From assembly GCA_049514735.1 (NCBI GenBank), contig JBEKUT010000068.1:1-21324 (forward strand): 21,324 nucleotides of DNA. The letters run 5' to 3'. This DNA comes from JAICMB01 sp049514735. Lineage in GTDB: Bacteria > Acidobacteriota > Terriglobia > Bryobacterales > Bryobacteraceae. Both the position numbers and the translations under genes were made by a program. The notes beneath the pieces were generated by a model, which saw only the letters and a program-made list of their open reading frames with translations, was not told where the DNA came from and searched no databases. Of the stretch, positions 15,127 through 21,324 are shown one piece after another (positions within the stretch are counted from its first letter, which is position 1; the number at the start of each line of letters is the position of its first letter).

Positions 15127-17655
15127 ATGGACGGCATAAATGTTTTCCGATCGCTTACTTTTCTCGCTCTCACCCTGTGCCTCTGCATCCTTGGCGGGTG
15201 CAGCAGCAGCGGCGGCGGAAAAGGTCCGGTGAACAAGATTAAGGATGAGGCGCTCAGTGCCTCCCGCCTGCCCGATTCGTTTAAGTTTGCCGATGAAGAT
15301 TTCTTCCACGACATGGATCGGACCAAAGATGGCCCGCTTCAACTAACGGCGAGTCAAATTCAAGGCCGCAATATGTGGTTGGTTTGGACGGGTGGCGACG
15401 ACCGGCTCTGGGACACCCTGAATTGGAAAAGCTATGGCATCTTCGATCTGTTGAAGACAATTTCTTCGAATCCGAGCCTGAAGTTCGGACGCCACAATCG
15501 CTGGGAATACCTCGGATTGGTCAACGAGCCTTGCTTCGAGGAGGCGAAAGAGGGCGACCCGGACCGCTTCGGACTTTGGCTGGACAAACGGATTCCAGGA
15601 TGCGACCCCCGCTTTGACGGCAAAGATCCCTTCGCGGACGAGACCAAGTATCCCGGCGTGAAATACCTTCATCGCGGCGAAGTAATGCCAGTCGGGTCGT
15701 TTTACGGTTATCCAACGGGTATCGTTGGGTTGCGGCTTTTTCCCAATCCTTATTTCGACGCCAAAGCCAAGGCGAAGTGGGATCCGGTCAAATATTACGC
15801 GAACGATCCCAATTACATCACCAAAGACTTGGTGCGTCCTTACCGCGTCGGTATGGCATGCTCGTTCTGCCACGTCGGTCCAAATCCTCTGAAACCGCCG
15901 GCCGATCCTAATAGCCCTAAGTGGGAGAATCTCAGTTCCAACGTTGGCGCGCAATACTTTTGGTTCGATCGGATCTTCGCGTTTCAGGCTGACGAGAAAA
16001 ACCTGATTTTCCAGGTTCTGCACACGTACCGGCCGGGCGCTCTCGATACATCGCTGGTCTCAACAGACTATCTCGATAATCCCCGCACCATGAACGCGGT
16101 TTATTACCTCAAGCCGCGCCTGGATCGCGCGCTCTTGGCAGGCAAGGAGACGCTGGCCGGAGGCGGCGTGAACAACAAGCAGTTCAACGAATTCATCAAA
16201 CCCGACAACCCGCAATATGGCTGGCTCGACAAACTCTTTCAACAGCCGGTTACATCATGGTCGCCGCGCGTACTGAAGGACGGAGCGGACTCCGTGGGCG
16301 CGCTTGGCGCGTTGAATCGCGTCTACCTCAACATCGGATTGTATAGCGAAGAATGGCTGCGGCACTTCAACGCATTGTTCGGCGGGGAGAAGACGACGCC
16401 GATTGAGATCTCTGTCGCGCGCGAGAATTCCACTTACTGGAACGTGACAGAATCCTGGACCCCGGCTATGGCCGAGTTTTTCTTGAGCGGCACCGAACCG
16501 CATCACTTAGCGGATGCTCCGGGGGGCAAAGCTTACCTCACCGCCAGTGAGGAAGTGCTCACTCGGGGCAAGGTCGTGTTTGCCGACCGCTGCGGACGGT
16601 GCCATTCGAGCAAGGCTCCTAAGCCGGCCGAAGGGGCGGACCCAGGTGTGTGTTCCGGCCCGGACTATCTAAAATGCTGGAACAATTACTGGACCTGGAC
16701 TAAGACCGAAGACTTTAAGAAACAGATGCGCGATATCGTAATGCAGCCGGATTTCCTGGCCGACAACTTTCTGTCTTCGGAGTTTCGGATTCCCGTAACA
16801 TTGACCCGAACGAATGCGTGCAGTCCACTAGCCAGCAATGCGATCGGAGGCAGCATTTGGGATAACTTCTCGTCGCAAACGTACAAGGATCTGCCCTCGG
16901 TAGGCGAGATCGCTTACTATCATCCGGTAACTGGCGCGCCGCTCAAGTTTACAATGCCGGCGGGCGGACGCGGCTACACGCGGCCCGCATCTCTTGTTAG
17001 TTTGTGGTCCACGGCGCCGTTCCTGCTGAACAATTCAGTGGGAGATTTTGACTCTAACCCGTCGGTCGAGGCCCGCATGAAATCGTTCGACATTGCCATC
17101 CGGCAGATGCTATGGCCCGAAACTCGAACGAAGGACAATATCATTGGCGGCAAGGTTCCCGAACCTAGCCTCATCGATCGCACTACGGCGGACAGTTACA
17201 TAATTATTCCGAATGGGTTCCTCCCGGGTGTATTGGCGGACTTTCTGAAGTTCGACAAGTTATTTCTTACTTGGGCGAGGGACAAAGACGGTCTCAAGGT
17301 CGGCCCGATTCCGAAGGGTACGCCCGTTGAATTGCTCTCCAATCTCGACCTCGATCCCGGAGAGCAGTTGAGCTTAGCGGATCGCCTGAAGCGGGACAAG
17401 GATATTTTGGAGCTGGCGCATCGCTCCAAGTCCGACCTGAAGAGCGCGCAGGGTCTTTCGGAAGATCGGCTACAGCAGCATTTCGGCAACGTCACGGACC
17501 TCCTTTTGAAGTTGAGCAAATGTCCCGATTTCATCGTGAATCGGGGGCATTACTTTGGCACCGATATGCTCGATGCGCTCGACCCCAGTCAGAGGGAACC
17601 GGGACTGAGCAATCAAGACAAGGAAGCGTTAATCGCGTTTCTGAAGACGTTCTAG
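15127..17655 (+). CDS. Di-haem c-type cytochrome lipoprotein
   Basis: An 842-residue exported protein. I chose the ATG at 15127 because it gives a clean lipoprotein signal peptide: hydrophobic residues 8-22 ending in lipobox LGGC, with acylated C25, followed by a Ser/Gly linker. It also has its own AAGGGGA ribosome binding site 6 nt upstream. Two haem c sites are present: CSFCH at 245-249 and CGRCH at 489-493. The C-terminal half has GRGYTRPASLVSLWSTAPFL and LLNNSVGDFDSNP, segments I associate with large c-type cytochromes having a long insert between haems. It is probably anchored at the membrane and passes electrons from the GMC oxidoreductase encoded 19 bp downstream. The physiological donor and acceptor are unknown. 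An alternative start at 14920 gives 911 residues. Confidence 0.88.
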   Translation: MDGINVFRSLTFLALTLCLCILGGCSSSGGGKGPVNKIKDEALSASRLPDSFKFADEDFFHDMDRTKDGPLQLTASQIQGRNMWLVWTGGDDRLWDTLNWKSYGIFDLLKTISSNPSLKFGRHNRWEYLGLVNEPCFEEAKEGDPDRFGLWLDKRIPGCDPRFDGKDPFADETKYPGVKYLHRGEVMPVGSFYGYPTGIVGLRLFPNPYFDAKAKAKWDPVKYYANDPNYITKDLVRPYRVGMACSFCHVGPNPLKPPADPNSPKWENLSSNVGAQYFWFDRIFAFQADEKNLIFQVLHTYRPGALDTSLVSTDYLDNPRTMNAVYYLKPRLDRALLAGKETLAGGGVNNKQFNEFIKPDNPQYGWLDKLFQQPVTSWSPRVLKDGADSVGALGALNRVYLNIGLYSEEWLRHFNALFGGEKTTPIEISVARENSTYWNVTESWTPAMAEFFLSGTEPHHLADAPGGKAYLTASEEVLTRGKVVFADRCGRCHSSKAPKPAEGADPGVCSGPDYLKCWNNYWTWTKTEDFKKQMRDIVMQPDFLADNFLSSEFRIPVTLTRTNACSPLASNAIGGSIWDNFSSQTYKDLPSVGEIAYYHPVTGAPLKFTMPAGGRGYTRPASLVSLWSTAPFLLNNSVGDFDSNPSVEARMKSFDIAIRQMLWPETRTKDNIIGGKVPEPSLIDRTTADSYIIIPNGFLPGVLADFLKFDKLFLTWARDKDGLKVGPIPKGTPVELLSNLDLDPGEQLSLADRLKRDKDILELAHRSKSDLKSAQGLSEDRLQQHFGNVTDLLLKLSKCPDFIVNRGHYFGTDMLDALDPSQREPGLSNQDKEALIAFLKTF

Positions 17656-17674
17656 TTCGCGCAACACAAACCTT

Positions 17675-19705
17675 ATGTCAACCCGACGCGCCTTCTTGAA
17701 TCGTGCGGCCGCGGCATTAACGCTGTTACGGTCAATGCTCAGGGCCCGCGCGGCAGCGCCTGCGGACGCCCCACGTCCGCGCTGGCCCGCGCTTCAGGTT
17801 AGCGCCGGGACGCCGCCGGCGGACTTCGATTGCGAATACATAGTCGTTGGATCGGGGCCAGGAGGCGGGACCGTGGCGGCGCGCCTGGCCGAACTCGGTC
17901 ACAAAGTGTTGCTACTCGAAGCTGGCGGCGATCCGCTGAAGCTCTCCGGCGGCAATGCACTTCACCCTGACCAAAATACGCTGCCCGAGGATTACGAGGT
18001 GCCCGCGTTTCATCCCAACTCGAGCGAGAACGCCGCCCTGAAATGGGATTTCTTCGTGCGTCACTACTCGAATACGGAGCAACAGAAGCGCGACTCTAAG
18101 TACCGCGAATTCTACGAAGGCGTGCAGGTGGACGGCGTGTTGTATCCGCGGGCGGGCACGCTCGGCGGATGCACTGCCCACAACGCCATGATTATGGTTT
18201 ACCCGCACAATCAAGATTGGCAGGAGATCGCCGATGCGACCTCCGATCCGTCCTGGTCCCCGGATCGCATGCGCAAGTATTTCGAGAAGCTCGAAAACTG
18301 TCACCATCGTCCCATCGATCGTTTCTTCAAGTTTCTAACTGGGCTGAATCCATCGCGGCACGGATTCGGCGGCTGGCTGCGCACCGAGAAAGCGCTGCCT
18401 CTGCAAACGCTTCTCGGCGACAAAGACTTGATCGAAACCATCAATAAAGGTTTCAAGACGGCCTTCAAGGAATTGGGAAATGAAGGCCGGCAATTCATCC
18501 AGGGACTCGAAAGCCAGCTCGATCCAAACGATTGGCGTCTGGTTGAAGCGGCAGCGCAGGGCATTCACTATACGCCGTTGATCACCAACGGCCACGCACG
18601 TACCGGGACGCGGGAGCGTCTCATCGAGGTTCAGACGCGCTATCCGAAACGCTTGCTCATTGAAACCGGAGCGCTCGCCACGAAGGTACTCTTCAATGAC
18701 AGCAAACAAGCCATCGGCGTCGAATATCGTAAGGGATTCAAGCTCTACCACACTTACGGACAACCGTCGGAGCAGGGCGAAACAAGAGTTGCACGGGCGT
18801 CGCGTGAAGTGATCTTATGCGGTGGCGCGTTCAATTCACCCCAATTGTTAATGCTCTCGGGTATCGGCCCTCAGGCGGAACTGGATCGCTGGGGAATTAA
18901 GCCTGTGAAGATTTTGGAAGGTGTCGGCAAGAACCTTCAAGACCGCTACGAAGTTGGCGTCGTCCATCGTTTGAACCAGGACTGGCGCTCGTTGGACGGT
19001 GCCACCTTCACGAAAGGCGACCCTCCCTATCTGGACTGGGCTAATCGCCGCTCCGGCATCTACACCACTAACGGCACGATTTTGGGCATTATCAAGAAGT
19101 CAAAAGTTGCCCCGCTTCCCGACCTCTTCTGCTTCGGCCTGGTTGGTAACTTCCATGGCTACTATCCCGCTTACTCCAAGCTCTTTGCCGAGCAGCACAA
19201 TCGTTTGACCTGGGCGATTCTTAAAGCTCACACCCTAAATCACGGCGGCGAAGTGACACTGAAATCGGCCGACCCTCTCGTTGCTCCTTATGTCAATTTC
19301 CATTACTTCGAGGAAGGTACCGACCAAGGCGGCCAGGATATGGATGCCGTGGTCGAAGCCATCAAGTTCGTCCGTACGCTGACGGCCAAATTGAAGTTCA
19401 TGAGCGAAGAGATTCCTGGGGCTGACGTGCAGACCGGCGAACAGATTCGGGCGTTCGTGCGCGATAACGCATGGGGTCACCACGCCTCGTGTTCCTGCAA
19501 GATCGGGAAAGAGAGCGAGAACGGCGTCCTGGATTCCGCATTCAGAGTGCACGGCGTGTCCGGCCTGCGCGTTGTGGACGCCTCAATCTTCCCGAAGATT
19601 CCGGGCTTCTTCATCGCCAGTTCCATCTACATCGCGGCGGAAAAAGCGGCGGACGTGATTCACGCAGAATCGAAGGACACTCCGCCGCACGACAGAATGT
19701 CTTGA
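17675..19705 (+). CDS. GMC-family FAD oxidoreductase with Tat signal
   Basis: A 676-residue flavoprotein of the glucose-methanol-choline family. The N-terminus has a Tat-like motif TRRAFLNR at 3-10 followed by a hydrophobic Ala/Leu stretch, so it is probably exported folded with FAD. The FAD site is seen in YIVVGSGPGGGTVAARL, from about residue 55, and LLLEAGG. The GMC mid-signature region is GTLGGCTAHNAMIM. The C-terminal active-site region has WGHHASCSCKIG and LRVVDASIFPKIPGFFIASS. The catalytic His is present, but the second GMC His/Asn near the C-terminus appears replaced by Gly/Phe. The start has no Shine-Dalgarno and follows the cytochrome stop by 19 bp. Cytochrome c-coupled GMC dehydrogenases oxidise alcohols, sugars or choline; the substrate here is unknown. 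Confidence 0.93.
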   Translation: MSTRRAFLNRAAAALTLLRSMLRARAAAPADAPRPRWPALQVSAGTPPADFDCEYIVVGSGPGGGTVAARLAELGHKVLLLEAGGDPLKLSGGNALHPDQNTLPEDYEVPAFHPNSSENAALKWDFFVRHYSNTEQQKRDSKYREFYEGVQVDGVLYPRAGTLGGCTAHNAMIMVYPHNQDWQEIADATSDPSWSPDRMRKYFEKLENCHHRPIDRFFKFLTGLNPSRHGFGGWLRTEKALPLQTLLGDKDLIETINKGFKTAFKELGNEGRQFIQGLESQLDPNDWRLVEAAAQGIHYTPLITNGHARTGTRERLIEVQTRYPKRLLIETGALATKVLFNDSKQAIGVEYRKGFKLYHTYGQPSEQGETRVARASREVILCGGAFNSPQLLMLSGIGPQAELDRWGIKPVKILEGVGKNLQDRYEVGVVHRLNQDWRSLDGATFTKGDPPYLDWANRRSGIYTTNGTILGIIKKSKVAPLPDLFCFGLVGNFHGYYPAYSKLFAEQHNRLTWAILKAHTLNHGGEVTLKSADPLVAPYVNFHYFEEGTDQGGQDMDAVVEAIKFVRTLTAKLKFMSEEIPGADVQTGEQIRAFVRDNAWGHHASCSCKIGKESENGVLDSAFRVHGVSGLRVVDASIFPKIPGFFIASSIYIAAEKAADVIHAESKDTPPHDRMS

Positions 19706-19710
19706 CGTTT

Positions 19711-19716
19711 CAGGAG
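19711..19716 (+). promoter_or_regulatory. Ribosome binding site of the patatin gene
   Basis: CAGGAG ends 5 nt before ATG 19722 and begins 6 nt after the GMC stop codon. It fixes the start of the patatin gene and supports co-transcription with the GMC gene. Confidence 0.6.
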
Positions 19717-19721
19717 CAAGC

Positions 19722-21324
19722 ATGGCACTCGATATCGAATGCGCGGCGGTACTTATCGGGAATGTTCTGTATTTCCGTCGTCAGGCGATAAGCGAAGGCG
19801 GCGCACCGAATTTCTGGACTCCCCAGACACTCGCCTGGGCCGAAGAATTGCGCGCATTTCTCAATGTGGACGTTTCGGATAAAGACACGCCCCCTTCGTT
19901 GGGTGATCGGCTCAAGCGCCACTTGGAAGATAATGCGCGGCTGTGTCAATGTTTGGAAACGAAGTATCCGGGAATAGTTTTCGCGCAGTTGCTTGATAAG
20001 TTGGCTCAGAAGGTCGTGACGGCGTTAAAGAACGAGCAACCGGCCGGGGTAAAGGAGATAGATGACGTACTCGAAAAAATGCGGCAACTTACCGGCGACG
20101 TTCCGCCGGCCGGACTCGTGCAGACGGCCCTGTTCCACGACGACCGCCTGGCGGCTGAGGCCGCGCTTGCGTTTGAAGAAGGTCTCCCCTTCCCTTGGAC
20201 GTTCCTCCTTGAACTCGACGGGATATCGGCATCGAGAAAACTCCGAAATGTGACGCCCACAGACGCCACCAATCAGGACGAGGCGCAACTGATCGGGCTG
20301 GCTTTCTCGGGCGGCGGTATCCGAAGCGCCACGCTAAACCTCGGGATTTTGCAAGCCCTCGCCGAGTTGAAGCTATTTCGCTACTTCGACTATCTCTCAA
20401 CCGTCTCAGGCGGAGGATATATCGGAAGCTGGTTGCACTCCTGGATCAGCCAAACAAAAACATCGGAGGATGTGCGCGCGGCGCTTTCGCCTCAAGAGTC
20501 GCCAGACCCGGAATCGATAGCCACCCATCCTATCAAGTGGCTGCGTCAATACAGCAATTATTTGGCGCCGCGCACGGGCTTTTTGAGCGTCGATTCGTGG
20601 AGCATCGGTGCAATATGGGCGCGGAATACGCTTCTGAACATGATTGTGATCGTGCTGGCCTTGGCGGCGTTATTGATGGTGCCCCGTGGCGCGATGGTCA
20701 TGTTCGACGTGGTTCACCGCAGGTCTTTGTTGGCGTGGATCGGGCTGCTTCCCCTAGCCGCGGCCGTTGTTGTGATCCAGCAAAACCTGCGCTCATTTGG
20801 GAAACATGGCGAGCGAGCGGATTGGTTCCGGTTTCAACAGAAAGGGATCCACCTGCTGGTTGCGCTACCAGTCTTCTTGTCCTCGCTACTGGTCTCGGCC
20901 TGGCTGCTGGAAGTTCGCAAGGGCCGTGCCGGTTTCGCATTGATGGACGTCCTGGTCAGTTGCTCATTCCTTGCGTTTCTCTGCTTCGTTGCATTTCTTG
21001 GAGACTACTGGCAACATTTCTTCAATTCAACCGGTTCATCATCGGGACTGCCGTGGCGCTTAACGAAATTTACACTGGCCGTTCTGTTTATAAACGGCAT
21101 TTGCGCGGCGCTCGGTGGATTGCTGCTTCTTATCGTCGACAAAGTCTTCCAGATGTGGGATGCCAGCCGTGCGGAGTGGCATGACTTGGTTTGGGGCCCC
21201 GTCGCAATCTCCGCGGTCTATTCGATTGTGATTATCCTCCATCTAGGTCTTTTCGGGCGCAATCTTCCCGACGACAGGCGCGAATGGTGGAGCCGGGCGG
21301 GCGCGGTGCTGGCGCTCTGGTTAG
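19722..21324 (+). CDS. Patatin-like phospholipase with multi-TM region (3' end missing)
   Basis: 534 residues are visible; the frame is open at the right edge. Residues 1 to about 185 form a charged, mostly helical N-terminal region I do not recognise. The patatin domain starts at GLAFSGGGIRSATLNLGIL, with oxyanion-hole glycines at 197-199. The nucleophile is S229 in STVSGGGYIGSWL, where the usual Gly at the start of the GxSxG elbow is Thr; TVSGGGY is common in large membrane patatins. From about residue 300 there are about seven hydrophobic segments, so this is an integral membrane protein. The catalytic Asp (DGG/DGA) is expected beyond the window. Patatins hydrolyse acyl esters of phospholipids. 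The gene lies 16 bp after the GMC gene, with a good ribosome binding site. Confidence 0.9.
   Translation, partial: MALDIECAAVLIGNVLYFRRQAISEGGAPNFWTPQTLAWAEELRAFLNVDVSDKDTPPSLGDRLKRHLEDNARLCQCLETKYPGIVFAQLLDKLAQKVVTALKNEQPAGVKEIDDVLEKMRQLTGDVPPAGLVQTALFHDDRLAAEAALAFEEGLPFPWTFLLELDGISASRKLRNVTPTDATNQDEAQLIGLAFSGGGIRSATLNLGILQALAELKLFRYFDYLSTVSGGGYIGSWLHSWISQTKTSEDVRAALSPQESPDPESIATHPIKWLRQYSNYLAPRTGFLSVDSWSIGAIWARNTLLNMIVIVLALAALLMVPRGAMVMFDVVHRRSLLAWIGLLPLAAAVVVIQQNLRSFGKHGERADWFRFQQKGIHLLVALPVFLSSLLVSAWLLEVRKGRAGFALMDVLVSCSFLAFLCFVAFLGDYWQHFFNSTGSSSGLPWRLTKFTLAVLFINGICAALGGLLLLIVDKVFQMWDASRAEWHDLVWGPVAISAVYSIVIILHLGLFGRNLPDDRREWWSRAGAVLALWL

Noticed and set aside
1..21324. CRISPR arrays, tRNA or rRNA genes, transposases, phage or toxin-antitoxin genes
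   Set aside because: I looked for regular direct repeats, tRNA-like cloverleaf ends and recognisable transposase/integrase motifs on both strands and saw none.

Overview
The window looks like part of a secondary-metabolite locus from a GC-rich, Gram-negative soil-type bacterium. The combination of a NusG-paralogue-led NRPS operon, a membrane M28 peptidase, a lipoprotein cytochrome c with a Tat-exported GMC oxidoreductase, and a large membrane patatin would fit Acidobacteriota (Solibacter/Bryobacter-like). That assignment is inference from gene content, not a proven placement. LEFT HALF (1-11263, minus strand): five co-directional, tightly packed genes read leftwards from a good sigma70-type promoter at 11336-11365. 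In transcription order they are a NusG/UpxY/LoaP-like antiterminator, a membrane-anchored M28 metallopeptidase, a threonine-synthase-fold enzyme closest to cysteate synthase, an SbnA-like cysteine-synthase-fold enzyme, and a large NRPS that runs off the left edge. The visible 1990 residues of the NRPS are C1-A1-T1-C2-A2 (A2 cut just before its last core motif). The A1 binding-pocket code reads DAQDLGVVDK, the published glutamine signature; A2 reads DLYNNALTY(K), similar to codes reported for alanine. The two PLP enzymes probably make a non-proteinogenic amino acid from O-phosphoserine (2,3-diaminopropionate and/or cysteate chemistry). CENTRE (11264-12225): a long divergent control region. It contains back-to-back promoters for the two strands, several inverted repeats (one a perfect 10-bp stem, one an 18-bp near-palindrome around CCTAGG), an FNR/CRP-like box and a possible small ORF (11938-12195) in the leader of the right-hand genes. 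RIGHT HALF (plus strand): a flavin reductase and an FAD-dependent tryptophan halogenase form a two-component halogenation pair. After about 730 bp without a convincing gene, a second operon follows with its own promoter (14807-14835): a di-haem cytochrome c lipoprotein, a Tat-type GMC oxidoreductase and a patatin-like membrane phospholipase that runs off the right edge. WORKING MODEL (inference): the left operon assembles a peptide containing Gln and probably Ala, plus a phosphoserine-derived residue used by a module outside the window. The halogenase pair supplies or decorates an indole. The antiterminator lets polymerase read the long operon, and the exported peptidase may mature the product or protect the producer. 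Whether the cytochrome/GMC/patatin operon belongs to the same pathway cannot be decided from sequence alone.
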